A DNA stretch of 64,000 nt from Pseudomonas alcaligenes (GCF_041729615.1 NZ_CP154874.1:3765501-3829500), one strand, 5' to 3'. Counted from the stretch's first letter, positions 37,601-47,252 are shown. Made by a program: numbers and translations. Notes: generated by a model from the letters alone, not told the origin.

Positions 37601-37767
37601 TCGCGGTAGGCGACTATGCCCAGGGCGATCAGCAGGAGCACCAGCAGTGGCCAGGTCAGGCGGCTCCAGGTGCGTTTGCGGCGGGGCTTTTTCGACGATA
37701 ACAGCGGCTCAGGGTCGCTCAGGGGGAGCGCGGTCTGGGGTGTTTCTGACTGCCACAGTGAGCCCAT
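34651..37767 (-). CDS. Large bifunctional penicillin-binding protein (transglycosylase/transpeptidase)
   Basis: This 1038-aa inner-membrane protein has an Arg/Lys-rich N terminus and one membrane segment (~38-55). A GT51 transglycosylase domain follows (ENRHLL near 184, SAGGSTLATQLEKYRHSPDG near 220). A penicillin-binding transpeptidase domain has the active serine in GSTAKL (~515), SIN in ESINLPF (~621) and KTG in GGKTGTGDN (~942). It is longer than PBP1A/1B and its GT motif departs from the usual EDxxFxxHxG, so it is a divergent class A enzyme. Peptidoglycan synthesis is the likely role; conditions of use are unknown. Confidence 0.88.
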   Translation of the reverse strand: MGSLWQSETPQTALPLSDPEPLLSSKKPRRKRTWSRLTWPLLVLLLIALGIVAYRELTTARLQAREFSRYAASLSYRVEPGPSPAILFPSDGPFDKRLGYAHLPLLLERLQQRQFLITAQARQSDALRTYAGHGFFPPFAEKMQAGLAISDCRGDPLYLFRYPQQLYPQFSDIPPLVVSSLLFIENRHLLAADQPLANPAVDWPRFARAALSQVGKSFALQEQSAGGSTLATQLEKYRHSPDGLTLSAMEKLRQMVSASVRAYQQGPETFATRQRIVRDYLNSVPLSAAPGHGEVHGLADGLRVWFGADFARVNALLDPARTPLASRAERGLALRQVLALMIAQRRPSYYLAQGRKELETLTDSHIRVLAAGGVIDWALRDAALAQRLQFRDLEQYPAIQPVQGNKGISVARSRLSGLLNLPLYDLDRLDLAATSTLNAELQQQASAYLRQLADPEFAGQIGLYGERLLSPEKTAEVRYSFTLFERSPDGARVRVQTDSTDQPFDLNEGSKLELGSTAKLRVLTTYLEVIAELHARYAGQSVDALRKVEVAAQDHLSRWVIDQLIAKPEQNLRDTLEAALERKYSASPYETFFTGGGAHTFSNFKREDNARIPTLRVALQESINLPFIRLLRDLVRYSTYHGASNSAALLQDDKHPLREGYLKRFADREGTTFLLRFWRKYQGQNAQQRLDTFLEGLRPTAVRLAAVHRYLMPEVDQATFAAFIRAHANDKTEKLTDKKLQALYLDYGPGAWSLPDQGYIARVHPLELWLLGYLIENPQASFKDAVAASAEERQEVYGWLFKTRHKSARDSRIRTLLEVEAFLDIHQRWKRLGYPFEHLVPSLATAIGSSGDRPAALAELMGIIQNDGIRQPSVRIDSLHFAAGTPYETRLQQDSQRGQRVLPSEVAAALRGALSQVVEAGTARRLHGSFQLADGTPLVLGGKTGTGDNRIESTTRGGHVLSSRAMNRTATFVFYLGPRHFGTLTAFVPGQAAEGFRFTSALPVQVLKGMAPLLSPYLEPTAQTGCGQPPGATQVRLL

Positions 37768-37852
37768 GTTCGACTGGCCTGGCTGCTCAGGATCGGTGCT
37801 CTTGATCCAAGCTTAGTCGGCGCCGAGGGGGAGGCGGGCTTTTTGTCGTCGA

Positions 37853-38161
37853 CTAGTCGTCATCGCACTCCACCTCTTCCTTGTACTCGTCGAACTTGGC
37901 TTCGCGCTTGACCTTGCAGGCGCCGACGCGAAATTCCTCCTTCCACTCGCCGCGCCAGTGCGCGCCGTGGCCGTGTCGGCACTTGATCTCGACCTCGTAG
38001 CCATCGTCCTCGAACTCTTCCTTGACCCGGCAGGGGCCGTCGCGGTACTCGGCCTCCCAGTCCCGCTGGCCCTGGGGCCAGCCGCCACGCGCATGATCGG
38101 CGAGGACGGGCAGGCTCAGCAGCAGGCAGGTGGTGCACAGCAGGGGCGGGAAGAGCTTCAT
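37853..38161 (-). CDS. Small exported protein with two Cys-bounded repeats
   Basis: This 102-aa protein has a signal peptide (MKLFPPLLCTTCLLLSLPVLA) and two similar segments, each bounded by two cysteines: CRVKEEFEDDGYEVEIKC and CKVKREAKFDEYKEEVEC, each preceded by an aromatic/Arg stretch (YRDGP, FRVGA). Each segment probably forms one disulfide. It ends in an acidic tail. I do not recognise the family. The start at 38161 is favoured because it opens the signal peptide. Confidence 0.7.
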   Translation of the reverse strand: MKLFPPLLCTTCLLLSLPVLADHARGGWPQGQRDWEAEYRDGPCRVKEEFEDDGYEVEIKCRHGHGAHWRGEWKEEFRVGACKVKREAKFDEYKEEVECDDD

Positions 38162-38221
38162 GGCGCGGGATCCGGTGGGGGTGTCATGCATTCGACGCCG
38201 GCCCCGGGAAAAGGTGCCGGC

Positions 38222-39142
38222 TCAGCCGCGTGCCGCGCTGACCCCCTCGAGGGTGGCGAAGGAGGTGTCCTTGGCGGTGAGCAGGAAGTCGCGCATGAAG
38301 GGCGCATCCAGCATGTCGGCGCGGATGCCGGCGTAGAGCGTGGCGAACAGGCCCTTGTCGCCCAGGCGCTTGGCGGTGACGTAGCCGCGCGAGCTGTACT
38401 CGTGCAGCGCCCAGTTGGGCAGCCCGCAGACGCCGCGGCCGCTGGCCACCAGCTGCATCATCATCACGGTCAGCTCGGAGGTGCGCACCTGCGCCGGCTC
38501 GATGTCGGCCGGTTCGAGGAAGCGGGTGAAGATGTCCAGGCGGTCGCGCTCCACCGGGTAGGTGATCAGCGTCTCGCGCTCCAGGTCCTCGGGCTGGATG
38601 TAGGGGCGGCTCGCCAGCGGGTGCTGGTTGGCCACCGCCAGCAGCGCCTCGTAGGTGAACAGCGGCACGTAGGTGATGCCGGGCAGCTCCACCGGGTCGG
38701 AGGTCACCACCAGGTCGAGGTCGCCGCGGGCCAGCGCCGGCAGCGGGGCGAAGGAGAAGCCCGAGGCCAGGTCCAGTTCCACTTCCGGCCAGGCGTCGCG
38801 GAACTGGTCGATGGTCGGCATCAGCCACTGGAAGCAGCTGTGGCACTCGATGGCCATGTGCAGGCGGCCCGCGGTGCCCCCGGCCAGGCGCGCCAGGTCG
38901 CGCTCGGCGGCGCGCAGCTGCGGCAGCAGGCTGTCGGCCAGCTGCAACAGGCGCAGGCCGGCGCTGGTGAAGCGCACCGGCTTGGTCTTGCGCACGAACA
39001 GCTGCATGCCCAGGCGCTCCTCCAGCTCCTTGAACTGGTGGGACAGCGCCGACTGGGTCAGGTGCAGGCGCTCGGCGGCCTCCACCAGGCTGTCGGCTTC
39101 GCGCAGGGCGTGCAGGGTCTTGAGGTGGCGCAATTCCAGCAT
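38222..39142 (-). CDS. metR: LysR-family regulator MetR
   Basis: MetR activates methionine-synthesis genes in response to homocysteine. The 306-aa product has the LysR helix-turn-helix (SLVEAAERLHLTQSALSHQF) and a long conserved MetR effector domain (IECHSCFQWLMPTIDQFRDA, GRGVCGLPNWALHEYSS). It is divergent from metE across 110 bp, the classic arrangement, with a TGAG-N5-CTCA element between them. Confidence 0.93.
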   Translation of the reverse strand: MLELRHLKTLHALREADSLVEAAERLHLTQSALSHQFKELEERLGMQLFVRKTKPVRFTSAGLRLLQLADSLLPQLRAAERDLARLAGGTAGRLHMAIECHSCFQWLMPTIDQFRDAWPEVELDLASGFSFAPLPALARGDLDLVVTSDPVELPGITYVPLFTYEALLAVANQHPLASRPYIQPEDLERETLITYPVERDRLDIFTRFLEPADIEPAQVRTSELTVMMMQLVASGRGVCGLPNWALHEYSSRGYVTAKRLGDKGLFATLYAGIRADMLDAPFMRDFLLTAKDTSFATLEGVSAARG

Positions 39143-39186
39143 GAGCGAATCTCAATGAATGAAATTTGTGATGATCGCGAATATGT

Positions 39187-39199
39187 TGAGTTTGTCTCA
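39187..39199. promoter_or_regulatory. Candidate MetR site
   Basis: TGAGTTTGTCTCA is a perfect inverted repeat with the spacing of the MetR consensus TGAANNNNNTTCA, 53 bp before metE. Confidence 0.5.
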
Positions 39200-39252
39200 T
39201 GGAGTGGTCGCTGTCGAGAATGTGCGCCATTGACCTGCAAGGAGACAGACAG

Positions 39253-41559
39253 ATGGCACTGGCCCACAACCTCGGCTTTCCCCGCATCGGCCGCGACCGC
39301 GAACTGAAGAAGGCCCTGGAAGCCCATTGGCAGGGCGAGCTCGACGAAGCCGGCCTGCGCGCCGTCGGCCGCGAGCTGCGCGCCGCGCACTGGCAGCTGC
39401 AGAAGGACGCCGGCATCGAGCTGCTGCCGGTCGGCGACTTCGCCTGGTACGACCAGGTGCTGACCCACTCGCTGATGTTCGGCGTGATCCCCGAGCGCTT
39501 CCGGCGGCACGGCGCCCAGCCGACCCTCGACACCCTGTTCGGCATGGCCCGTGGGGTTTCTGGGAACAAGAGCAGCCAGAACAGCTGCTGCGGCGGTGTC
39601 CACGCCCAAGAGCTCACCAAGTGGTTCGACAGCAACTACCACTACCTGGTCCCCGAATTCTCCGCCGATCAGCAGTTCAGCCTGAGCTGGCAACAGCTGT
39701 TCGAGGAAGTGGAGGAGGGCCTGGCCCTGGGGCACGCCCTCAAGCCGGTGCTGATCGGCCCGCTGACCTACCTGTGGCTGGGCAAGTGCAAGGGTGGCGA
39801 GTTCGACCGGCTCGAGCTGCTCGAGCGCCTGCTGCCGGTCTACGGCGAGATCCTCCAGCGCCTGGCCGGGCTGGGCATCGACTGGGTGCAGATCGACGAA
39901 CCGATCCTGGCGCTGGACCTGCCGCAGGCCTGGAAGAACGCCTTCGAGCGCGCCTACAACCTGCTGCAGCGCGAGCCGTGCCGCAAGCTGATCGCCACCT
40001 ACTTCGCCGGCCTGGAGGACAACCTCGGTCTGGCCGCCGGACTGCCGGTGGACGGCCTGCACATCGACCTGGTGCGCGCCCCGGAGCAGTTCCCGGCCAT
40101 CCTCGACCGCCTGCCGGCCTACAAGGTGCTGTCGCTGGGCGTGGTCGACGGCCGCAACATCTGGCGCAGCGACCTCGACCAGGCCCTGGGGCTGCTGCGC
40201 GAAGCCCACGAACGCCTCGGTGCACGCCTGTGGCTGGCGCCCAGCTGCTCGCTGCTGCACGTGCCGGTCGATCTGCGCCGCGAGGACCGGCTGGATGACG
40301 AGCTGAAAAGCTGGCTGGCCTTTGCCGTGCAGAAATGCGCGGAAGTCGCCGTACTGGCCCGCGCCCTGCGCGAGCCGCAGGATCCCGAGGTGCGTGCCGC
40401 ACTGCTCGCCAGTCGCGCGGCACAGGACAGCCGCGCCGCCTCGTCGCGCATCCACAAGCCGGCGGTGCAGGAGCGCCTGGCGGCGATTCGTCCCGAGCAC
40501 AGCCGGCGCCCGTCGCCCTTCGCCGAGCGCAGCGTGCAGCAGCGTGCACGGCTCAGGCTGCCGCTGTTTCCCACCACCACCATCGGCTCCTTCCCGCAGA
40601 CCCCGGCCATCCGCCTGGCGCGCCAGGCGTTCAGGGCCGGCAAGCTGTCGGTGGCCGCGTACACCGAGGCCATGCACAGCGAAATACGCCATGCAGTGAC
40701 GGTGCAGGAGCAGCTGGGCCTGGACGTGCTGGTGCACGGCGAGGCCGAGCGCAACGACATGGTCGAGTACTTCGCCGAACAGCTCGACGGCTACGCCTTC
40801 ACCCGCTTCGGCTGGGTGCAGAGCTACGGCTCGCGCTGCGTGAAGCCGGCGCTGATCTATGGCGACCTGTCGCGCCCGCGACCGATGACGGTGGACTGGA
40901 TTCGCTACGCGCAGGGCTGCACCGACAAGCCGATGAAGGGCATGCTGACCGGCCCGGTGACCATGCTGATGTGGTCCTTCGCGCGCGACGACATCCCGCG
41001 CGAGCAGCAGGCACGCCAGCTGGCCCTGGCCATCCGCGACGAGGTAGTGGACCTGGAGGCGGCCGGCATCAGGGTCATCCAGATCGACGAGGCGGCCTTC
41101 CGCGAGGGCCTGCCGCTGCGCAAGGCCGGTTGGCAGCACTACCTGGACTGGGCCACCGAGGCCTTCCGCCTGTGCGCCTCGGGGGTGCGCGACGAGACGC
41201 AGATCCATACTCACATGTGCTATAGCGAATTCAACGACGTGATCGAGGCCATCGCGGCGATGGACGCCGACGTCATCACCATCGAGACCTCGCGCTCGGA
41301 CATGCAGCTGCTGGAGGCCTTCGAGCGCTTCGAGTACCCCAACGAGATCGGCCCCGGCGTCTACGACATCCACTCGCCGCGGGTGCCGGACAGCGCCGAG
41401 ATGGTGCGCCTGATGAAGAAGGCCGCCCGACGGGTGCCGGCCGAGCGCCTGTGGGTCAACCCGGACTGCGGCCTGAAGACCCGTGGCTGGACGGAGACCG
41501 AGGCGGCGCTGGTCAACATGGTGGCGGCGGCCAGGCAGCTGCGCGCCGAGCTGGCCTGA
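39253..41559 (+). CDS. metE: Cobalamin-independent methionine synthase
   Basis: MetE transfers a methyl group from 5-methyltetrahydropteroyl-triglutamate to homocysteine. The 768-aa product has both halves of the family: N-terminal [20 protein letters not shown] and C-terminal [14 protein letters not shown], with zinc ligands in HTHMCYSEF and [11 protein letters not shown]. Its length is near normal. Residues ~102-118 contain a short Cys-rich insertion ([19 protein letters not shown]) where E. coli MetE is about seven residues shorter. Control by MetR is expected. Keeping MetE while making B12 is common in pseudomonads that also have MetH. Confidence 0.95.
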   Translation: MALAHNLGFPRIGRDRELKKALEAHWQGELDEAGLRAVGRELRAAHWQLQKDAGIELLPVGDFAWYDQVLTHSLMFGVIPERFRRHGAQPTLDTLFGMARGVSGNKSSQNSCCGGVHAQELTKWFDSNYHYLVPEFSADQQFSLSWQQLFEEVEEGLALGHALKPVLIGPLTYLWLGKCKGGEFDRLELLERLLPVYGEILQRLAGLGIDWVQIDEPILALDLPQAWKNAFERAYNLLQREPCRKLIATYFAGLEDNLGLAAGLPVDGLHIDLVRAPEQFPAILDRLPAYKVLSLGVVDGRNIWRSDLDQALGLLREAHERLGARLWLAPSCSLLHVPVDLRREDRLDDELKSWLAFAVQKCAEVAVLARALREPQDPEVRAALLASRAAQDSRAASSRIHKPAVQERLAAIRPEHSRRPSPFAERSVQQRARLRLPLFPTTTIGSFPQTPAIRLARQAFRAGKLSVAAYTEAMHSEIRHAVTVQEQLGLDVLVHGEAERNDMVEYFAEQLDGYAFTRFGWVQSYGSRCVKPALIYGDLSRPRPMTVDWIRYAQGCTDKPMKGMLTGPVTMLMWSFARDDIPREQQARQLALAIRDEVVDLEAAGIRVIQIDEAAFREGLPLRKAGWQHYLDWATEAFRLCASGVRDETQIHTHMCYSEFNDVIEAIAAMDADVITIETSRSDMQLLEAFERFEYPNEIGPGVYDIHSPRVPDSAEMVRLMKKAARRVPAERLWVNPDCGLKTRGWTETEAALVNMVAAARQLRAELA

Positions 41560-41575
41560 GGCCTGCGCCCGAGCG

Positions 41576-42070
41576 CTACTCGATGCGCTGCTCGCCGCTG
41601 AACACCAGGGTCGCCCGGCAGCGCCGGCAGAAGTAGCGGCGCCCCTGGGCCACCAGGCGGTGGCGCTGGCTGGAGAAGGGGAACTCGCCGTCCGGGCACT
41701 GACACAGGTAGAGGTAGCGGGTGCTCTTGCGCCGGCCCACCTCGTAGTGGTGGCAGCGCTCCGGCGGCAGCTCGTAGACCCCGCGCATGATCAGCTGCCA
41801 TTCCTCGCCATGCGGCTGGATGCGCGGGCCGAACAGCTGGTGCGCGACCAGGTGGGCCACCTCGTGGGCCACCGTCTGCTTGAGGAAGTGCTCGCGGTTT
41901 TCCGCGTAGAGCTTGGGGTTGAAGCGCAGCAGGTTCTCCTGCAGGTGGGCGACGCCGGCCTTCTGCCCACGCAGCTTGAAGCTGACCTCGGGGCGGGGGA
42001 AGCGGCGCTTGAAGAAGTCTTCGGCCAGCTGGTAGCAGGCTTCGACGCGGGCGTGGAGAAGTTCGGGCAT
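41576..42070 (-). CDS. SprT-like zinc metalloprotease-fold protein
   Basis: This 164-aa protein has the HEVAHLVAH zincin motif, an N-terminal helical part ([20 protein letters not shown]) and a C-terminal zinc-ribbon (YLCQCPDGE and [11 protein letters not shown]). This is the SprT family, related to the SPRTN/Wss1 DNA-protein-crosslink proteases. It fits the family length. The start at 42070 is preferred; the longer frame is not coding-like. Confidence 0.88.
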   Translation of the reverse strand: MPELLHARVEACYQLAEDFFKRRFPRPEVSFKLRGQKAGVAHLQENLLRFNPKLYAENREHFLKQTVAHEVAHLVAHQLFGPRIQPHGEEWQLIMRGVYELPPERCHHYEVGRRKSTRYLYLCQCPDGEFPFSSQRHRLVAQGRRYFCRRCRATLVFSGEQRIE

Positions 42071-42155
42071 GGCGCGATTATGCCGGGCCGGGGCGCGGCA
42101 TAAAACACGAGGCCGCCCGAAGGCGGCTTCCTGTGGCGGCAGGCCGGGTTTCCAA

Positions 42156-42755
42156 TCAGCTGGTGTAGACAGGCCCCACGCCAAAGCCCCAGAGGATCAC
42201 CGAGCAGGCGATCATCGCGACCAGCACCACCAGGCCCACGGCCAACACCGAGCTGGAGAACATGAAGCCCTCGTCTTCGGGGATGCCCATGAAGGTGGGG
42301 ATGCCGGCATACAGCAGGTAGACCGTGTAGCAGATGGCCGCGGTGCCGACGAACATGCCCAGCCACAGGCTCGGGTAGAGCGCGGCGACCCCGCCGATGA
42401 ATAGCGGCGTGGCGGTGTAGGCGGCGAAGACCACGCACTGGGTCAGGGTCGGGTTGGAGTCGTAGGTGCGCGCCATCCAGTGGATGAAGGCGCCCATCAC
42501 GGCCACGCCGGCGAGCATCGCCAGGTAGGACATGATGGTCATCTGCAGCGCGCTGGCCGCGGTGAGCTTGACCGGGTCGCCATCGCCGACCGTCCAGCCC
42601 ACCTCGGTGGTGCCGAAGTAGGCGCAGATCGCCGGTATGGCCGCGAGAATCAGGACATGGGTCAGGTACATGTGGCTGATGGTTTCTTCCTCGCCACGGA
42701 TTTCCTGCCACTCTTGGTCGGGATGGGTGAAGAGCCCCCAAACATGGTGGATCAT
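42156..42755 (-). CDS. Yip1-family inner-membrane protein
   Basis: This 199-aa protein begins with a soluble N terminus (VWGLFTHPDQEWQEIR), typical of the YIP1/DUF1282 family, and has about five membrane segments (for example LTHVLILAAIPAICAYF and SSSVLAVGLVVLVAMIA). AGGAGGTG lies six bases before the ATG at 42755. Function is unknown. Confidence 0.82.
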   Translation of the reverse strand: MIHHVWGLFTHPDQEWQEIRGEEETISHMYLTHVLILAAIPAICAYFGTTEVGWTVGDGDPVKLTAASALQMTIMSYLAMLAGVAVMGAFIHWMARTYDSNPTLTQCVVFAAYTATPLFIGGVAALYPSLWLGMFVGTAAICYTVYLLYAGIPTFMGIPEDEGFMFSSSVLAVGLVVLVAMIACSVILWGFGVGPVYTS

Positions 42756-42922
42756 GCAGACACCTCCTCTTTTTATTGTCGATCGCCCCCGAGCGTAGCG
42801 CCCGGTACGCGTGCTCAGCGTCACCGGGTGCAGGCCGAACTTACTGCGACCGTATGCCGCAGTATAGGAGAAGGGCGCAGCCCGCGTGAGCCGTGGCTTT
42901 AGAGCGAATCGCTCTCTAAGAG

Positions 42923-43516
42923 TCAGCCGTAATAGCGCTGCAGTATTTCCATCGCCAGGTTGATCGACTGCAGGCGCTCGGTGCTGCCGCCGCGGTCCGG
43001 GTGGTGCTGGCTGACCAGCTGGCGGTAGCGCAGCTTGATGCTGGCGAGGTCGAGCGGCCGGTCGCCGTCCAGTTCGAACAGCTCCAGGGCCGCGCGTTTC
43101 TCGTCACCGCCCTGCATGCGCGTCCAGAAGCTGGCCAGCAGCTTTTCCACGTCGCGCTCGGTGGTGTCGCGCAGGTGCTGCAGGTCGAGGTAGTAGTCGC
43201 GCAGCGGATCGTGCTCGGCCAGCGCCACGCTGCCGGGGCGCCAGGGCTGCAGTTGCACGCACAGCGGGCTGATGTGCAGGTGGGCCTCCTGGCGGCCCCA
43301 GAGGTGCTCGCGCAGCCGGTACAGGGCGTTGAACAGCAGGAAGTGGGTACGGAACAGCACCAGCTTGTCGGCCAGTTCCAGGTGCGGGATATGCGTGGAG
43401 CGGCGCGCCTTGAGCTGCTGGATCAGCTGGAACTCGCTGATGCCGGCGGGCGCGGCGCGCAGCAGTTCGTGCAGTTGCTCGGCAAGGTCGAGGGCGGGGT
43501 CGAGGTCGTTGTTCAT
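42923..43516 (-). CDS. DnaJ-related co-chaperone
   Basis: This 197-aa protein has an N-terminal DNAJ-related domain (ELLRAAPAGISEFQLIQQLK) and a C-terminal J domain with the HPD motif (QLVSQHHPDRGGSTERLQ, residues ~165-185), the part that stimulates DnaK ATPase. J domain at the C terminus is characteristic of this small family. It diverges from ttcA. Confidence 0.88.
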   Translation of the reverse strand: MNNDLDPALDLAEQLHELLRAAPAGISEFQLIQQLKARRSTHIPHLELADKLVLFRTHFLLFNALYRLREHLWGRQEAHLHISPLCVQLQPWRPGSVALAEHDPLRDYYLDLQHLRDTTERDVEKLLASFWTRMQGGDEKRAALELFELDGDRPLDLASIKLRYRQLVSQHHPDRGGSTERLQSINLAMEILQRYYG

Positions 43517-43602
43517 CGGCTGAGCCTAACACGGGCTGCCGCGAGCCGGCTTTGTGCGTAAAATAGCCAGCTTTTCGCCTTAACCCCGGATTCTCCAGCA
43601 CC

Positions 43603-44430
43603 ATGCCCAGCACCCTCTCGGTCAACCAGAACAAACTGCAGAAGCGCCTGCGCCGCCAGGTCGGCGAGGCCATTGCCGACTTCAACATGATCGAGGACGG
43701 CGACAAGGTGATGGTCTGCCTGTCCGGCGGCAAGGACAGCTACACCATGCTCGACGTGCTGCTGTACCTGCAGAAGGTGGCGCCGATCCAGTTCGAGATC
43801 GTCGCGGTGAACATGGACCAGAAGCAGCCCGGCTTCCCCGAGCACGTGCTGCCGGCCTATCTGGAATCCATCGGCGTGCCGTACCACATCATCGAGAAGG
43901 ACACCTACTCGGTGGTGAAGGAGAAGATCCCGGAGGGCAAGACCACCTGCTCGCTGTGCTCGCGCCTGCGCCGCGGCACCCTGTACACATACGCCGACGA
44001 GATCGGTGCGACCAAGATGGCCCTCGGTCACCACCGCGACGACATCCTCGAGACCTTCTTCCTCAACATGTTCTACGGCGGCACCCTCAAGGCCATGCCG
44101 CCCAAGCTGCTGTCCGACGACGGCCGCAACGTGGTGATCCGCCCGCTGGCCTACTGCAGCGAGAAGGACATCGAGGCCTACTCGGTGATGAAGGAATTCC
44201 CGATCATCCCGTGCAACCTGTGCGGCTCGCAGGAAAACCTGCAGCGCCAGGTGGTCAAGGAAATGCTCACCGAGTGGGAGCGCAAGAGCCCGGGCCGCAC
44301 CGAGATCATGTTCCGCGCCCTGCAGAACGTGGTGCCGTCGCAGCTGGCCGACCGCAACCTGTTCGATTTCCAGAGCCTGAAGATCGACGACAGCGCCACG
44401 CCGCGCTTCCTCGATGTGATGAACCTGTGA
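43603..44430 (+). CDS. ttcA: tRNA 2-thiocytidine(32) synthetase TtcA
   Basis: TtcA thiolates cytidine 32 of certain tRNAs using ATP and an iron-sulfur cluster. The 275-aa product has the PP-loop [12 protein letters not shown] and the conserved [11 protein letters not shown] cysteines plus a third Cys in [15 protein letters not shown]. Its length is normal. Confidence 0.96.
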   Translation: MPSTLSVNQNKLQKRLRRQVGEAIADFNMIEDGDKVMVCLSGGKDSYTMLDVLLYLQKVAPIQFEIVAVNMDQKQPGFPEHVLPAYLESIGVPYHIIEKDTYSVVKEKIPEGKTTCSLCSRLRRGTLYTYADEIGATKMALGHHRDDILETFFLNMFYGGTLKAMPPKLLSDDGRNVVIRPLAYCSEKDIEAYSVMKEFPIIPCNLCGSQENLQRQVVKEMLTEWERKSPGRTEIMFRALQNVVPSQLADRNLFDFQSLKIDDSATPRFLDVMNL

Positions 44431-44432
44431 GT

Positions 44433-44542
44433 GCGCTCCCTCTCCCATTTATGGGAGAGGGCGCTGTCTCCCCGCGTGGGTCGTCCCATGGGTAGGGCGG
44501 GTGAAACCCGCGTAACCCACACGCCGGTTTCACCCGCCCTAC
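44433..44542. repeat. Two inverted repeats after ttcA
   Basis: CCTCTCCCAT/ATGGGAGAGG (44439-44448 and 44451-44460) is followed by GTAGGGCGGGTGAAACCCG at 44492-44510 facing CGGTTTCACCCGCCCTAC at 44524-44541. They lie between the convergent ttcA and [2Fe-2S] protein genes and may end both transcripts. Confidence 0.65.
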
Positions 44543-44555
44543 GTTTTACCCAAGA

Positions 44556-45269
44556 TCATGCGCGCATGATCAGTTCGGGCACGGCGCGCTCCTCGACGAA
44601 GCGCTGCTGCACCAGGCGCCTCACCTCGGCCGCATCGCGGATGCGGTACCACTCGCCGCTCGGGTAGACGCTCAGGGTCGGCCCCTGGTCGCAGGGGAAC
44701 TGGCACTGGGTGCGGGTGATATGCACGCCATCCGCGGTCTCCAGTTTTCCGGACGCCTTCAGCTCCTCGCGCAACAGCTTCCACAGCGGCAGGGCGCCAC
44801 GGCGGGTGCAGCGCGGGCCATTGCACAGCAGCACGCGATAGCGGTGCGGCGGGATGCACGACCAGCTGTGACTGGCCGGCAGCTGCGGCACCTCCACGCA
44901 GCCCAGATGCTTGTCCGGCTGCTGGACCAGTTCAGCCAGCGCCGCTACGTCCTCGCTATTGCCGGCGCAGACGAACAGCTGATCGGCACGCTCGCCGGCC
45001 AGGGCCTGCAGCTCGCCGCGTAGCCAGTCCAGCTGCGGGCTGCCGCCTAACGGGTCGAGATCGACGAGCAATAGTGGCAGCTCGTTAGCGTTCAGGCATT
45101 CGCGCACCCGCGCCCAGAGCTCGTCGTAGCCAGCGCCGGTATCGAACAGATCCTCTAGCACGGCAGCGCCGAATTGTTCGCCGAACTGGCGGCGGGTCAG
45201 CTCGGCGAAGCTGCCATGGTTGAGGTCGGGGCCGGCGAACAGCACGCGGGCGTAGGTCTCGGTCTTCAT
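44556..45269 (-). CDS. Thioredoxin-like [2Fe-2S] ferredoxin-domain protein of the cobalamin cluster
   Basis: This 237-aa cytosolic protein has an N-terminal ~135-residue domain with chelatase-like features (ARVLFAGPDLNHGSFAEL) and a C-terminal thioredoxin-like [2Fe-2S] domain with cysteines in LLCNGPRCTRRGA and TQCQFPCDQGPTLSV. It overlaps the cobK stop codon by four bases, so it is the last gene of the cobL-cobK transcript. A redox role in corrin synthesis, for example supplying electrons to cobalt or ring reduction, is an inference from position. I cannot identify the N-terminal domain with confidence. Confidence 0.78.
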   Translation of the reverse strand: MKTETYARVLFAGPDLNHGSFAELTRRQFGEQFGAAVLEDLFDTGAGYDELWARVRECLNANELPLLLVDLDPLGGSPQLDWLRGELQALAGERADQLFVCAGNSEDVAALAELVQQPDKHLGCVEVPQLPASHSWSCIPPHRYRVLLCNGPRCTRRGALPLWKLLREELKASGKLETADGVHITRTQCQFPCDQGPTLSVYPSGEWYRIRDAAEVRRLVQQRFVEERAVPELIMRA

Positions 45270-46000
45270 CGGGGGTCTCGGAGCAGCGGCTGTAGCGCCT
45301 GCCACAGGGTGTCGGGATCGGCGAAGCTGCGCTCCACCTCGGGCAATTCGGGGCGTGCCAGCAGCAGCACCGGCAGGCCGCGCTCGCGGGCGACCTGCAG
45401 CTTGGCCTCGGTGGCATGGCCGCCGCTGTTCTTGCTCACCAGCACATCGAAGCCCTCGGTGGCGAACAGCGTGCGTTCGTCCTCGAGGGTGAAGGGGCCG
45501 CGCGCGGCGATGCAGCGCGCACGCGGGTGTTCGGGCTGGGCATCGAGCAGGCGCAGGTTCCAGTGCTGGTGCGCCGGGATTTCATCGAGGTGCGCCAGCG
45601 GCTCGCGGCCGAGGGTGAAGAAGGGCTTGGCGAAGGGTGCCAGCGCCTGGATTAGCGCGGCCCAGTCGGCCACCTCGCGCCAGTCGTCGCCAGGCTGCTG
45701 CTGCCAGCCGGGGCGGCGCAGCGCCCAGCAGGGCACGCCGGCCAGGCGCGCGGCCGCAGCGGCATTGGCGCTGATTTGCGCGGCATAGGGATGGGTGACG
45801 TCCAGCAGCAGATCGAAATCTTCGCTGCGAATAAAGTCGGCCAGACCCTCGGCCCCGCCGAAACCACCGACGCGCACCCGGCAGCTCAGATCGTCCGGCA
45901 CCTGGCCCAGCCCGGCCAGGCTGTAAAGGTGCCCGGGGCCCAGGCGCCGGGCCAGGCGCAGGGCATCGCCGACGCCACCGAGCAGCAGTACGCGGGTCAT
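45266..46000 (-). CDS. cobK: Precorrin-6A reductase
   Basis: CobK reduces precorrin-6A to precorrin-6B with NADPH in the aerobic B12 route. The 244-aa product has the NAD(P)-binding start [33 protein letters not shown] and the [18 protein letters not shown] block near the C terminus. It overlaps cobL upstream (stop/start overlap) and the [2Fe-2S] protein downstream. Confidence 0.93.
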   Translation of the reverse strand: MTRVLLLGGVGDALRLARRLGPGHLYSLAGLGQVPDDLSCRVRVGGFGGAEGLADFIRSEDFDLLLDVTHPYAAQISANAAAAARLAGVPCWALRRPGWQQQPGDDWREVADWAALIQALAPFAKPFFTLGREPLAHLDEIPAHQHWNLRLLDAQPEHPRARCIAARGPFTLEDERTLFATEGFDVLVSKNSGGHATEAKLQVARERGLPVLLLARPELPEVERSFADPDTLWQALQPLLRDPR

Positions 46001-47199
46001 GGCTTGTGCACTTCCAGTAGGGTGATCGGCAGGGCGCTGCGCCAGGTGTCGAAGTCGCCCAACGGCTGGGCCTGGGCCACGGCGATGCGGGTCAGCTCGC
46101 CGCCGTGCCGCTCGCGGAAGGCCACCAGAGCCGCCTCGCTCTGCAGGGTCACGGCATTGGCGACCAGCCGGCCGCCCGGTTTCAGCATCTGCCAGCAATG
46201 CTCCAGCACGCCGGGCACGGTGACGCCGCCACCGATAAAGATGGCGTCGGGCGCCTCCAGGCCGGCCAGGGCCTGCGGTGCCTCGCCGGCCACCAGCTGC
46301 AGCTGCGGCACGCCGAGGGCATCGCGATTATGGGCAATCAGCTGCTGGCGGCCGGCATCGGCTTCGATGGCGATGGCGCGGCAGCGCGGGTGGCTGCGCA
46401 GCCACTCGATGCCGATCGAGCCGCAACCGGCGCCGACATCCCACAGCAGCTCGCCGGGGCGCGGCGCCAGGCGGGCGAGGGTAATGGCGCGCACGTCGCG
46501 CTTGGTCAGCTGGCCGTCGTGGCGATAGGCATCGTCAGGCAGGCCGATGGTCAACGGTAGCGGCTGCACGCCGGTGTCGGCCCTGCACTCGACGGCCAGT
46601 AGATTGAGTGCGGCCACTTCCTCCAGGCTCCAGCTTGCTGCCAGGCCATCGATACGCCGCTCGTGCGGGCCGCCCAGGTGTTCCAGCACGCTCAGGCGGC
46701 TGGCGCCGAAGCCGCGTTCGCGCAGCAGGGCGGCGATGGCACCCGGGCTGCTGCCGTCATTGCACAGGATCAGCAGACGCTGGCCGTCGTGCAGATGGCG
46801 GGCGACGGCGGGCAGCGGGCGCGCCACCACCGACAGCAGGGGCACGTCCTGCAGCGGCCAGCCCAGGCGGGCAGCGGCCAGGGAATAGGAGGAGGGCGCC
46901 GGCAGCACCCGCATCTCGCCTCCATCGACCTGCCGCGCCAGGCTGGCGCCGATGCCGAACAGCATGGGGTCGCCGCTGGCCAGTACGCAGGTCGGTGTGC
47001 CGCGTCGCTGCAGCACGGGTTCGAGGCTGAAGGGGCTGGGCCAGGTCTGGCGCGGGGCGCGGATGCACGGCGGCAGCAGGTCGAGCTGGCGCGGCGCGCC
47101 GACAATGCATTCGGCCTCCAGCAGCGCGCGCCGCGCCGCCTTGCCCAGGCCGGCGTAGCCGTCTTCGCCAATGCCTACCACTGTCAGCCAGGCCGTCAT
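45997..47199 (-). CDS. cobL: Precorrin-6B C5,15-methyltransferase (decarboxylating)
   Basis: CobL methylates C-5 and C-15 and removes the C-12 acetate carboxyl. The 400-aa product combines a CbiE-like tetrapyrrole methylase domain (~1-205; [37 protein letters not shown]) with a CbiT-like SAM domain (~215-400; [20 protein letters not shown]). AGGAG lies six bases before the ATG at 47199. It is divergent from the B12 riboswitch and cobG, and its own leader does not carry a visible riboswitch. Confidence 0.94.
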   Translation of the reverse strand: MTAWLTVVGIGEDGYAGLGKAARRALLEAECIVGAPRQLDLLPPCIRAPRQTWPSPFSLEPVLQRRGTPTCVLASGDPMLFGIGASLARQVDGGEMRVLPAPSSYSLAAARLGWPLQDVPLLSVVARPLPAVARHLHDGQRLLILCNDGSSPGAIAALLRERGFGASRLSVLEHLGGPHERRIDGLAASWSLEEVAALNLLAVECRADTGVQPLPLTIGLPDDAYRHDGQLTKRDVRAITLARLAPRPGELLWDVGAGCGSIGIEWLRSHPRCRAIAIEADAGRQQLIAHNRDALGVPQLQLVAGEAPQALAGLEAPDAIFIGGGVTVPGVLEHCWQMLKPGGRLVANAVTLQSEAALVAFRERHGGELTRIAVAQAQPLGDFDTWRSALPITLLEVHKP

Positions 47200-47252
47200 G
47201 CAGCTCTCCTTGCGGTGACGCGCGGGCTTGGCCCGGCGCCGGAAAAAGCGGG

